Assembly (NCBI RefSeq): GCF_022700675.1 | Contig: NZ_CP062182.1 | Coordinates: 1,054,001 to 1,118,000 of the forward strand | Length of the DNA: 64,000 nt | Source of the DNA: Acinetobacter sp. ASP199 | GTDB taxonomy: Bacteria > Pseudomonadota > Gammaproteobacteria > Pseudomonadales > Moraxellaceae | Direction: 5' to 3' | Shown: positions 56,745-64,000 of the stretch, piece by piece | Layout: the number at the start of each line of letters is the position of its first letter | Numbering within the stretch: the stretch's first letter is position 1 | Translations under genes and position numbers: made by a program | The notes under the pieces: generated by a model | Told to the model about the DNA's origin: nothing | Databases searched by the model: none | What the model saw: only the letters and a program-made list of their open reading frames with translations

Positions 56745-57964
56745 AAAACTTTTTCGGACGGCTATGGACCGAATGGACAATTGCGGTCAGTTTCTTACGC
56801 GAAGGCCGCTCACAATCCATCATGATCACTGTCGGGGTGGCAGTGGGCGTGGCTGTGATCGTATTTATTACGGCATTGATTCAAGGTCTGCAATCCAATC
56901 TGATTGACCGGACTTTAGGGACGCAAGCACATATCCGTTTATTGTCTCCAGATGAAGTCAATCAGGTCGTACCGACCAAAGAAGGCATCATCCAGCTTGT
57001 ATTGGAAGATAAACGTGCGCAACGCTTACGCTCCATCAATAACTGGCAGCAAATTGTGACCACACTGGATCAATTGCCCGTTCTGACCGCAGTATCACCT
57101 GTTGTTTCTGGGCCGGCTCTGGTACAGCGTGGCGATGCGATCGAATCTGTTGCGCTGGTTGGAATTGATCTGGAGCGTTATCAGCAGATTATTCCTTTAA
57201 AAGAATACTTGCAGAGTGGTCAGTTACGGATCGGTGCTGATGATGTCGTCATTGGTAGCGAGTTGGCCAAGGATCTTGGCGTTCAGGTAGGGAGTAAATT
57301 ACGACTGGATACCGGCCAGCAAGAAAGTACTTTGGTAAATATTGCCGGGATTTTTGAGCTAGGGGTACGTGAACTGGATGCACGCTATGTCTATCTGGAT
57401 TTGAAACAGGCGCAGTCTTTGTTGCTACTTCCGGGTGGGGTGACAGTGATTGATCTACGCGTAACGGACCTGTTTCAGGCAGACCAGATTGCGGATCAGG
57501 TCGGGCGCCTGACGTCCTTGCAGGCTGAAAGCTGGATTGAAAGCAATGCCCAGTTGATGAATGCGATTTCCTCACAGAGTCTCTCGACCAATATGATTAT
57601 TATTTTCGTCGCTGTTTCAGTCGCGTTTGGCATTGCCAGCGTCATGTCGGTTAACGTGGTGCAACGAACCCGGGAAATTGGGATTCTACGTGCGACCGGT
57701 GCGACCCAAATACAAATTTTAAGAGTATTCCTATTTCAGGGTGCGATTTTTGGGCTTATTGGTTCCGCAATCGGAAGTTCTGCCAGCTATGGCTTGGTAT
57801 GGATATTTAATAATTTTGGGCCAGGCCTGTTTTATATTCCTGTACCTATTGAACTGGTATTTTTAGCGCTGTTATTGGCAACTTTGACCGGTGTGCTGGC
57901 AGCCGCGATACCAGCACGTCGTGCAGCGGCCTTGGATCCAGTGGAGGCAATTCGCCATGTCTGA
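56741..57964 (+). CDS. ABC transporter permease, FtsX/MacB type
   Basis: 407 residues starting with TTG 56741, which overlaps the adaptor stop by 4 bases. One membrane helix near residues 27-47 is followed by a ~220-residue periplasmic domain (MacB_PCD) and three C-terminal helices with the FtsX signature VNVVQRTREIGILRATGATQIQILR (core TREIGILRATGA). The C-terminus [18 protein letters not shown] is standard. Unlike MacB itself, the ATPase is a separate protein. It resembles LolC/E- and DevC-type permeases. Confidence 0.92.
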   Translation: MKNFFGRLWTEWTIAVSFLREGRSQSIMITVGVAVGVAVIVFITALIQGLQSNLIDRTLGTQAHIRLLSPDEVNQVVPTKEGIIQLVLEDKRAQRLRSINNWQQIVTTLDQLPVLTAVSPVVSGPALVQRGDAIESVALVGIDLERYQQIIPLKEYLQSGQLRIGADDVVIGSELAKDLGVQVGSKLRLDTGQQESTLVNIAGIFELGVRELDARYVYLDLKQAQSLLLLPGGVTVIDLRVTDLFQADQIADQVGRLTSLQAESWIESNAQLMNAISSQSLSTNMIIIFVAVSVAFGIASVMSVNVVQRTREIGILRATGATQIQILRVFLFQGAIFGLIGSAIGSSASYGLVWIFNNFGPGLFYIPVPIELVFLALLLATLTGVLAAAIPARRAAALDPVEAIRHV

Positions 57965-58688
57965 GCAGTTTCAGGAAGTTTTACGTTTAGAGGCGTTGCG
58001 AAAATCTTATAACATTGGTCAGCCAAATGAAGTGGAAGTTTTGCACGGCATTGACCTGTGTATTGAACGTCAGGATTTTGCTGCGCTGATTGGGCCTTCA
58101 GGTTCCGGAAAAAGTACCTTATTGAACATTCTGGGCTTACTGGATCAACCTAGTAGTGGTGAATTATATCTGCTCGGTCAACCGACCAGTAAAATGACAG
58201 ATACGGAACGGACTGCACTACGAGGCAACAGTATTGGCTTTGTTTTCCAGTTTCACCACCTGATTCAGGCATTTACTGCACTTAATAATATTTTAATGCC
58301 GTTAATGTTGACTCACGGTCGACCGGATCAACAGGCGATTGACAGGGCACGTGAATTACTGGCAGCAGTTGGACTGGAAAAATTTGCTGATCGTAAACCG
58401 AATGAGCTATCTGGTGGACAGCAGCAGCGCGTTGCAATTGCCCGTGCATTAATTACCAATCCGGCTTTATTACTGGCTGATGAACCAACCGGAAATCTGG
58501 ATACGCAAACTGCAGAAGAAATGTTTGCGCTATTTCGTAAGGTGCATCAGGAACGGGATTGCGCTGTACTTTTGGTGACTCATGATCCGCGTTTATCCGC
58601 CACCTGTGATCGTACCATCAATCTGATTGACGGCCTGATTCAAAGTGATACCAGAGAGCAGAAGGTTGAGGAAGCACCACAGGAATGA
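57957..58688 (+). CDS. ABC transporter ATPase, MacB/LolD type
   Basis: 243 residues from ATG 57957, overlapping the permease stop by 8 bases. Motifs are Walker [11 protein letters not shown]-loop [10 protein letters not shown], signature [15 protein letters not shown], Walker [13 protein letters not shown] and switch His VTHDPRL. The [13 protein letters not shown] stretch is typical of the LolD/MacB/FtsE group. With the two preceding genes it forms a HlyD-FtsX-ATPase exporter. The substrate is unknown; no outer-membrane channel gene is adjacent. Confidence 0.93.
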   Translation: MSEQFQEVLRLEALRKSYNIGQPNEVEVLHGIDLCIERQDFAALIGPSGSGKSTLLNILGLLDQPSSGELYLLGQPTSKMTDTERTALRGNSIGFVFQFHHLIQAFTALNNILMPLMLTHGRPDQQAIDRARELLAAVGLEKFADRKPNELSGGQQQRVAIARALITNPALLLADEPTGNLDTQTAEEMFALFRKVHQERDCAVLLVTHDPRLSATCDRTINLIDGLIQSDTREQKVEEAPQE

Positions 58689-58739
58689 ATCAATAACTGA
58701 TTATTATATTCTGATGTGATGATGTAGCTCTTTCTAAGA

Positions 58740-58931
58740 CTATAGATTCTCATCTTCTTCATCCTCATGTCTCTGACGGATCTGATCTCGTTTGATTTGA
58801 GGATCTTTATCTACACCTAATTGACCACGTTGAATTTCCCGATCCTGTTTTTCTTGCGGATCTAATTCCTCTTCTGGAAATTCTTCATTCAATGCTTCCT
58901 CGAGTTCTTTGTTTTCATCTGGATGTGCCAT
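58740..58931 (-). CDS. Small acidic hypothetical protein
   Basis: 63 residues, about half of them Asp, Glu, Lys or Arg, with no hydrophobic segment. Runs such as EELDPQEKQDREIQRGQLG suggest an extended or disordered protein. AGGT lies 9 bases before ATG 58931. It is convergent with the ABC ATPase gene. Its length and charge are like small stress-associated proteins, but no family is recognised. Confidence 0.6.
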   Translation of the reverse strand: MAHPDENKELEEALNEEFPEEELDPQEKQDREIQRGQLGVDKDPQIKRDQIRQRHEDEEDENL

Positions 58932-59143
58932 AAGAGTTTACCTGCTGCATGAATCACATTATTGGGTATTCCTTTTATTGTATAAACTGAACATGATCAG
59001 TCTGTTGTATTTATAGCTCGGCTAATTTTAAAAATTGTTGCTGATGTAAGTAGTGGAGATAATACATAACAGATTCTAATTAAGAGTTTTATAAAGATTA
59101 GGGTTCTTTCATTAATCATTTTTGAATTACTGCAAAGGAAATT

Positions 59144-59242
59144 CCCTCTCCTTGTAGGAGACTTGCGGAGCACATGCTCCTCAGGGAGAGGTTTTTTTCA
59201 AGAAATCCCTCCTCATCCTAACCTTCTCCCAAAGGGAGAAGG
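59144..59242. repeat. REP-like palindromic intergenic repeat
   Basis: Two palindromic units: CCTCTCC (59145-59151) pairs with GGAGAGG (59185-59191) around an inner GGAG/CTCC hairpin, and a second, perfect hairpin CCTTCTCCC-AAA-GGGAGAAGG (59222-59242). The GC-rich composition contrasts with the flanks. The words CTCTCC...AGGAGA and CTTCTCCC..GGGAGAAGG are typical of dispersed intergenic repeats; only one copy is in this window. Confidence 0.7.
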
Positions 59243-59471
59243 AACTTTCAATATCCATTTAAATATGAATATAACGATCATTTTTTGATTTATGAAAGAG
59301 ATCTATTAATGTTTGTTTAGAAGCATTGGTTCACAATTTATTTTTCTTCTGTATAGATCAATGTATTAATCTAAGTCGAGTGCATTAAGCATCTGATGAC
59401 ATAGAGAATGATAAATTTTATATAAAAATCAGTTTTAGTACCTATTGCTGGCAAACAAATTGCAATAACAA

Positions 59472-59562
59472 TATACTGTCGGGTTCTGTGCCAGAAGTGC
59501 AGAGCCTAAATTAAACCCTCGGCTTCGCCACAAGCGGAAAAGAGTTTTAAAGGTTAGCGCAT
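59472..59562 (+). ncRNA. Possible structured 5' leader of yitT
   Basis: A TATACT at 59472-59477 could be the -10 box. Then GGGTT (59481-59485) can pair with AACCC (59514-59518), enclosing a hairpin formed by CTGTGC/GTGCAG (59486-59502). A second small hairpin GCTT/AAGC lies at 59522-59535. The layout resembles a compact cis-regulatory RNA, but no riboswitch class matches by eye, and the -35 spacing is poor. Confidence 0.3.
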
Positions 59563-60216
59563 ATGGCAATTCAATCTAATCCTCGGGTGATTTACCCGAC
59601 GCATCATCCTGCACCGCAGGAGACCAGAAAACATACTGTGTTTGAAGACCTACAAGCCTTATTTTCAGGCTCTCTGTTTGTCAGTATCTGTATGACCATG
59701 TTTGCTCAGGCGGGTTTATTGACAGGAAGTACCGCTGGGCTTGCCTTTGTGCTGCATTACGCTACAGGCTGGTCTTTCAGTCTGATCTATTTTGTGATCA
59801 ATATTCCTTTTTACTGGTTTGCCTGGAAATATATCGGAAGGGAATTTACATTTAAGACTTTTATTTCTGTCGCTTTACTATCGCTGATTACCTTTATTGC
59901 CCCTCAGTATTTGCAGATTGATTATCTGCATCCAGCTTTTGCCGCGATTGCAGGTGGCTTTCTGATGGGAACCGGCGTGCTATTCTTGGCTCGACATAAA
60001 TCCAGCCTTGGTGGCGCAACCATTATTTCCCTGTATGCGCAGGAAAAGTGGGGCATGAAAGCAGGCAATGTGCAGATGGTGATTGACTGTATTGTGGTGC
60101 TACTTGCGCTCTGGATTGTCCCATTTGATAAAGTGCTCTGGTCAATTCTGGCAGCAGTGATTATGGGAAGTTTTCTGGCGATTAATCATCGACCTGGACG
60201 CTACAGAGGTCAGTGA
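59563..60216 (+). CDS. yitT: YitT family (DUF161) membrane protein
   Basis: 217 residues, about six membrane helices. Family features are FAQAGLLTGSTAGLAFVLHY near residue 50 and GGFLMGTGVLFLARHKSSLGGATIIS near 125 (core RHKSSLGGATIISLY). The N-terminal 25 residues are hydrophilic. Members are single-component membrane proteins of unknown transport role. ISAba1 is inserted 369 bp downstream. The 90 nt upstream may form a structured leader. Confidence 0.88.
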   Translation: MAIQSNPRVIYPTHHPAPQETRKHTVFEDLQALFSGSLFVSICMTMFAQAGLLTGSTAGLAFVLHYATGWSFSLIYFVINIPFYWFAWKYIGREFTFKTFISVALLSLITFIAPQYLQIDYLHPAFAAIAGGFLMGTGVLFLARHKSSLGGATIISLYAQEKWGMKAGNVQMVIDCIVVLLALWIVPFDKVLWSILAAVIMGSFLAINHRPGRYRGQ

Positions 60217-60585
60217 ATAAAAGATATAATCGGGAAAATAGCCTAAGCATTAACGCTGATTCATAAATATGGAAAAGAGCAATGAACACAAGACTTATTG
60301 CTCCTTTAATATTAAATCAATCTACCTCCATCAGAACGTGAGCGCTAGGATGTGGATTGATAGCTAACACTATTTTTAATTTGCTTGAATTGTTCTAACT
60401 CGCCTTTCAAGTGGTTTTTATAAACATGATTTTTTATAGCCTTCACTATTCATAGCTGAAGGCTTTTTTATAACAAATATCTACAATAATTTATTGTGTT
60501 AAAAGTAGAGCAACACCCCTTATGAACATCTCAAAATTACAATCCTGGAGTAGATTACTAATAAATAAAAAAGTATATTTTTTAG
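60217..60585. other. Intergenic region between yitT and ISAba1
   Basis: About 370 bp with no gene. It holds an imperfect stem GAGCAAT/ATTGCTC at about 60276-60302 and the terminator at 60438-60469. Confidence 0.55.
60438..60469 (+). terminator. Terminator downstream of yitT
   Basis: AGCCTTCA (60438-60445) pairs with TGAAGGCT (60457-60464), followed by TTTTT. A T-run also precedes it, so the hairpin is probably one-directional to the right. Confidence 0.75.
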
Positions 60586-60617
60586 CTCTGTACACGACAA
60601 AAATAGATAACTCATTG

Positions 60618-60645
60618 AAATAATGTCACAATAATTGTTTTCTAA
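60618..60645 (-). promoter_or_regulatory. ISAba1 outward-facing promoter
   Basis: On the minus strand, -35 TTAGAA (60645-60640) and -10 TTATTT (60623-60618) with a 16-bp spacer, the published ISAba1 outward promoter. It reads leftward toward the 3' side of yitT, away from icd. Confidence 0.85.
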
Positions 60646-60656
60646 CGACGAATACT

Positions 60657-61747
60657 ATGACACATCTCAATGAGTTATATCTTATCTTAAACAAATCTCT
60701 AAAATGGAACAAGTCACATTTAAAGTGCTTTGCGCTCATCATGCTTGTGATTATTTTAAAGCAAACATGTAATCTTTCTTCTGCATCTAAAGCCTTGCCC
60801 ATCAAGTGTTTACCACAATCATTTTATCGACGTATGCAGCGCTTCTTTGCAGGTCAGTATTTTGATTATCGTCAAATTTCTCAGTTGATTTTCAATATGT
60901 TTTCATTCGACCAAGTGCAACTGACTTTAGATAGAACCAATTGGAAATGGGGAAAACGAAATATTAATATCCTGATGCTCGCAATCGTTTATCGTGGAAT
61001 AGCGATACCTATCCTTTGGACATTGCTTAATAAACGTGGAAATTCAGATACGAAAGAGCGTATTGCTTTGATTCAACGCTTTATAGCCATTTTTGGTAAA
61101 GACCGTATTGTGAATGTGTTCGCAGACAGAGAGTTTATCGGTGAGCAGTGGTTTACATGGTTAATTGAACAAGACATCAACTTCTGCATTCGTGTTAAAA
61201 AAACTTCATTGTCACCAATCATTTAGGAAAGAATCATAAAATTAGTGATTTATTTCGCCATCTTAAAGTTGGTCAAATTGAATGTCGTAAACGACGGATT
61301 TTGGTTGGTCGGGTGAAACTATATATAAGTGCACTACAGTTAGAAAATGGAGAGCTTTTACTCGTCGTTTCTCCTCAGTTTAATGCCAATGCTATTCAGG
61401 ATTATGCATTACGCTGGGAAATTGAAACCTTATTCAGTTGTCTCAAAGGACGCGGGTTTAATCTTGAAAATACGCGCTTGACAGACCCTAGACGAGTGAA
61501 AAAATTGATTGCGGTGTTAGCTATAAGCTTCTGTTGGTGTTACTTAACGGGTGAATGGCAACATAATCAAAAAAAAGCGATAAAAATAAAGAAGCATGGA
61601 CGACTCTCAATGAGTTTATTTCGCTATGGTTTAGACTATGTTCAAATGGCGATTCAGCGTTTAATTGGTTTTGGGAAAAAAGAAGAGTTTAAGGAAATTT
61701 TGGCAATTTTAAGAAAGCAGAATCCTGATAGGATAAGGGTTCTGTGA
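60657..61747 (+). CDS. ISAba1 transposase, two-frame (orfA/orfB)
   Basis: orfA is 60657-61226 (189 residues, starting MTHLNELYLILNKSLK); orfB continues to 61747 in the -1 frame. The frames meet at an A7 run (61197-61203): a -1 slip turns RVKKTSLSPII into RVKKNFIVTNHLGKN, giving a product of about 362 residues. Catalytic features of IS4 are LTLDRTNWKWG (Asp), VFADREFIG (Asp) and RWEIETLFSCLKGRGFNLE (Glu, YREK-like). All are intact, so this copy should be able to move. Confidence 0.95.
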
Positions 61748-61765
61748 AATTTGTCGTGTACAGAG

Positions 61766-62397
61766 ATTTTTTAGCTTAAATTTGCCGATTTATTCATCTA
61801 AAACACTATAATCAGAATAAAATTAAAAACAGTAAAATCATCATTTTCGCTAACATATTCAGATTTTGTTTAAATTGACCAAGATGTTTCAAGTAGTCTG
61901 TCATTAAGTCCAACACTGAATAAAACCATTCATCGTTTTTTTGTCTCTTTTAATAGTTAAAAACTTTGATTACCCTGAAATAGTGCTAAAAATGATAATG
62001 ATGAATAGTCTATTTAGCTTTTTAAAGTAAAGGTACTCATAAAAAAGCTATTTTCTATACGGTGAATACCCTGAGTAAACCTAAGGATTCATTAGAACTT
62101 ATCAGCTCTAAAAAAACTATATATTAAAAAAACTGCTAAATATTCTTTAAAAATAAGCAGAATAAGAATAATAGATTTTTTGTATATGAAAGATGAGGAA
62201 ATTGATTGGATTATAATCAATAGAAAATTGCAACAAATTGTATAATTTTTCAGCAAAATCACAACTTGAAATGATATTTCGTTGACTGTAAAGCAAGGAG
62301 ATACGATACTCTCAAGGTTTAATGCAAACATATCGGTTCACAGGGTCTGAGTCAAAAGCTTGATCCTCAAAACTCTATCAAACGCAAGGGGCTATAT
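61766..62397. other. Long region between ISAba1 and icd
   Basis: About 630 bp, very AT-rich until about 62280. A 79-codon minus-strand frame at 62092-62331 is hydrophobic, but I do not consider it a gene. The last 120 bp should contain the icd promoter and leader. No hairpin or operator stood out. The ribosome-binding site AAGGGG is at 62386-62391. Confidence 0.5.
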
Positions 62398-64000
62398 ATG
62401 GCTGGTGGAAAGTCAACAATCATTTACACACTGACCGACGAGGCGCCATTGTTGGCGACCTACTCGCTACTGCCGATCATTGAGACCTTTACTAAGCCTG
62501 CTGGCGTTGAGATTGTCAAAACTGACATCTCTGTTGCAGCACGCGTGCTCGCAGAATTCTCAGACTACCTGACTGAAGAACAGAAAGTAGCTGACAACCT
62601 TGCTGAGCTAGGCCGTCTTACACAAGATCCAAGCACAAATATTATTAAACTTCCTAATATCAGTGCTTCTGTAGCTCAGTTAACAGCATGTGTTAAAGAG
62701 CTTCAGTCTAAGGGCTATGCAATTCCTGATTACCCAGAAAACCCAACTACTGAAGAAGAAAAAGCACTTAAAGCACGTTTCGGAAAATGCCTAGGTTCTG
62801 CTGTAAACCCGGTATTACGTGAAGGTAACTCTGACCGTCGTGCCCCAACTGCAGTTAAAAACTACGCGAAAAAACATCCGCACTCTATGAGCGAGTGGAA
62901 ACAGTGGTCACAAACTCACGTTTCACATATGGACGAAGGTGACTTCTACCACGGTGAAAAGTCTATGACTTTAGACCGCGCGCGTAACGTGAAAATGGAA
63001 TTGGTTACTGCATCTGGTGAAACCATTGTTCTTAAGCCAAAAGTTGCGCTTCAAGACGGTGAAATCATCGACTCGATGTTCATGAGCAAAAAAGCGCTTT
63101 GTGACTTCTATGAAAAAGAATTAGAAGATTGTAAAGAAGCTGGCATCCTGTTCTCTTTACACGTTAAAGCGACCATGATGAAAGTTTCACACCCGATCGT
63201 ATTCGGTCACTGTGTGAAAATTTACTACAAAGAAGCGTTTGAAAAACACGGTAAATTATTCGACGAACTCGGCATTAACGTAAACAACGGTATGGCGGGT
63301 CTTTACGAGAAGATCGAAACACTTCCAACTTCTTTACGTGAAGAAATCATCGAAGACCTACACGCATGTCAAGAACACCGTCCTGCTTTGGCAATGGTTG
63401 ATTCTGCGAAAGGCATCACCAACTTCCACTCACCAAACGACGTAATTGTAGATGCTTCTATGCCTGCAATGATCCGTGGTGGCGGTAAAATGTGGGGTGC
63501 TGACGGAAAGCCTTATGACTGTAAAGCAGTAATGCCTGAATCTACATTCGCGCGTATTTACCAGGAAATGATCAACTTCTGTAAGTGGAACGGTAACTTC
63601 GACCCACGTACAATGGGTACTGTACCTAACGTTGGTTTGATGGCTCAAAAAGCTGAAGAATACGGTTCACACGACAAGACTTTCGAAATTGCTCAAGCTG
63701 GTGTTGCGAACATCACTGACATTGAAACTGGTGAAGTGTTGATGTCTCAAAACGTGGAAGAAGGCGATATCTGGCGTATGTGTCAGGTGAAAGACGCACC
63801 GATCCGCGACTGGGTAAAACTTGCTGTAACACGTGCACGTAACTCTGGTATGCCAGCAATCTTCTGGTTAGACCCGTACCGTCCACACGAAAATGAATTG
63901 ATCAAGAAAGTTGAAAAATACTTGAAAGATCACGACACAGACGGTCTAGACATCCAGATCATGTCTCAAGTACGTGCGATGCGTTATACACTTGAGCGTG
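62398..64000 (+). CDS. icd: Monomeric NADP-dependent isocitrate dehydrogenase (5' part)
   Basis: Starts at ATG 62398 behind AAGGGG and remains open at the right edge, giving the first 534 of about 745 residues. It oxidises and decarboxylates isocitrate to 2-oxoglutarate with NADP in the TCA cycle. The sequence is of the monomeric IDH-II class, not the dimeric Icd: IYTLTDEAPLLATYSLLPI at the start, LREGNSDRRAP (isocitrate site), LHVKATMMKVSHPIVFGH and IRGGGKMWGADGK. Codon use is biased to abundant codons (GTA, CGT, GAA), fitting high expression. Acinetobacter species are known to hold this enzyme type. Confidence 0.95.
   Translation, partial: MAGGKSTIIYTLTDEAPLLATYSLLPIIETFTKPAGVEIVKTDISVAARVLAEFSDYLTEEQKVADNLAELGRLTQDPSTNIIKLPNISASVAQLTACVKELQSKGYAIPDYPENPTTEEEKALKARFGKCLGSAVNPVLREGNSDRRAPTAVKNYAKKHPHSMSEWKQWSQTHVSHMDEGDFYHGEKSMTLDRARNVKMELVTASGETIVLKPKVALQDGEIIDSMFMSKKALCDFYEKELEDCKEAGILFSLHVKATMMKVSHPIVFGHCVKIYYKEAFEKHGKLFDELGINVNNGMAGLYEKIETLPTSLREEIIEDLHACQEHRPALAMVDSAKGITNFHSPNDVIVDASMPAMIRGGGKMWGADGKPYDCKAVMPESTFARIYQEMINFCKWNGNFDPRTMGTVPNVGLMAQKAEEYGSHDKTFEIAQAGVANITDIETGEVLMSQNVEEGDIWRMCQVKDAPIRDWVKLAVTRARNSGMPAIFWLDPYRPHENELIKKVEKYLKDHDTDGLDIQIMSQVRAMRYTLER

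Larger units (their letters stand above)
58932..59562. other. Long intergenic region with a palindromic repeat and the yitT leader
   Basis: About 630 bp without a protein-coding gene. It holds the repeat at 59144-59242 and the possible structured leader at 59472-59562, described separately. The rest is AT-rich with nothing I can name. Confidence 0.6.
60586..61765 (+). mobile_element. ISAba1 (IS4 family), complete
   Basis: Exactly 1180 bp. The ends are the ISAba1 inverted repeats CTCTGTACACGACAAA and TTTGTCGTGTACAGAG. A perfect 9-bp target duplication, ATTTTTTAG, lies at 60577-60585 and 61766-61774. It carries the two overlapping transposase frames known for ISAba1. The duplication is undecayed, so insertion is recent. 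It sits between yitT and icd, 632 bp before icd. Confidence 0.95.

Noticed and set aside
59472..59562. A known riboswitch class (fluoride, preQ1, guanidine, yybP-ykoY) in the yitT leader
   Set aside because: None of the conserved core sequences of those classes is present.
62092..62331. A 79-codon hydrophobic gene on the minus strand before icd
   Set aside because: The composition follows from the extreme AT content, there is no convincing ribosome-binding site, and it occupies the upstream region of icd.
60586..62397. ISAba1 as an activator of icd
   Set aside because: The characterised outward promoter lies at the left end and reads to the left. icd starts 632 bp beyond the right end, and I see no right-end promoter.

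Overview
The window is chromosomal DNA from an Acinetobacter (Moraxellaceae, Gammaproteobacteria). The evidence is an exact-length (1180 bp) ISAba1 with perfect ends and 9-bp target duplication, a monomeric NADP-isocitrate dehydrogenase, two MCR_0457-type secreted proteins, a surE-nlpD pair, and the overall moderately AT-rich housekeeping content. I cannot assign a species from the sequence alone. There is no prophage, CRISPR array, plasmid origin or conjugative module. The accessory content consists of five insertion sequences and a few small genes.

Layout. 1-1.7 kb: 3' end of a PLP decarboxylase (Ddc-like), then an IS30-family element (copy A1). 1.7-8.3 kb: an aromatic 2-oxo-acid/aromatic amino acid block: a Rieske oxygenase with one iron-sulfur ligand replaced, an aldehyde dehydrogenase, an Lrp-type regulator, an ipdC-like decarboxylase and an AroP-like permease. 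8.4-13.4 kb: the pstSCAB phosphate transporter behind a multi-repeat Pho box. 13.4-14.5 kb: a second, different IS30-family element sitting just upstream of a membrane protein gene. 15.2-21 kb: sohB, a DUF2238 protein, and the leftward run nudJ-mnmA-hflD-purB. 21-30 kb: DUF1543, DUF4262, gamma-carbonic anhydrase, a DD-carboxypeptidase, tandem MCR_0457 paralogues, surE, an NlpD-like lipoprotein, a LysR regulator, argD and grxD. 30-37.4 kb: a Lon-like protease with a polylysine tail, an AmpG-type permease carrying a large extra domain, gloA, an SBF-like transporter and rpmE. 37.5-41.4 kb: a FimX-like REC-PAS-GGDEF-EAL protein overlapping a PilZ-like partner. 41.4-46 kb: epmB divergent from efp, then cstA and a YbdD/YjiX protein. 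46-50.8 kb: a frameshifted membrane-protein gene, the moxR-DUF58-transglutaminase operon and tRNA-Val(GAC). 50.8-53.5 kb: very AT-rich DNA holding an IS5-family element and IS30 copy A2. 53.5-64 kb: NAD-malic enzyme, an HlyD-FtsX-ATPase export operon, a small acidic protein, a repeat-containing intergenic stretch, yitT behind a possibly structured leader, ISAba1, and the start of icd.

How genes work together. AroP plus IpdC plus aldehyde dehydrogenase would import aromatic amino acids and convert their 2-oxo acids to aryl-acetates under control of the adjacent Lrp protein. Pst is a complete phosphate importer controlled by PhoB-type repeats. EpmB modifies Lys34 of the EF-P encoded next to it. 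CstA and YbdD act together in pyruvate or peptide uptake. The FimX-like and PilZ-like pair resembles the c-di-GMP effector module that controls type IV pili. The most notable anomalies are the Cys-to-Tyr change in the Rieske cluster site, the roughly 200-residue insertion in AmpG, the degenerate FimX/PilZ pair translated from overlapping frames, a 7-bp duplication that splits a gene at 46.37 kb, a 24-bp perfect inverted repeat at 21.14 kb, and two almost identical oppositely oriented IS30 copies bracketing about 50 kb. I found no clear evidence of a wholly new defence or mobile system.
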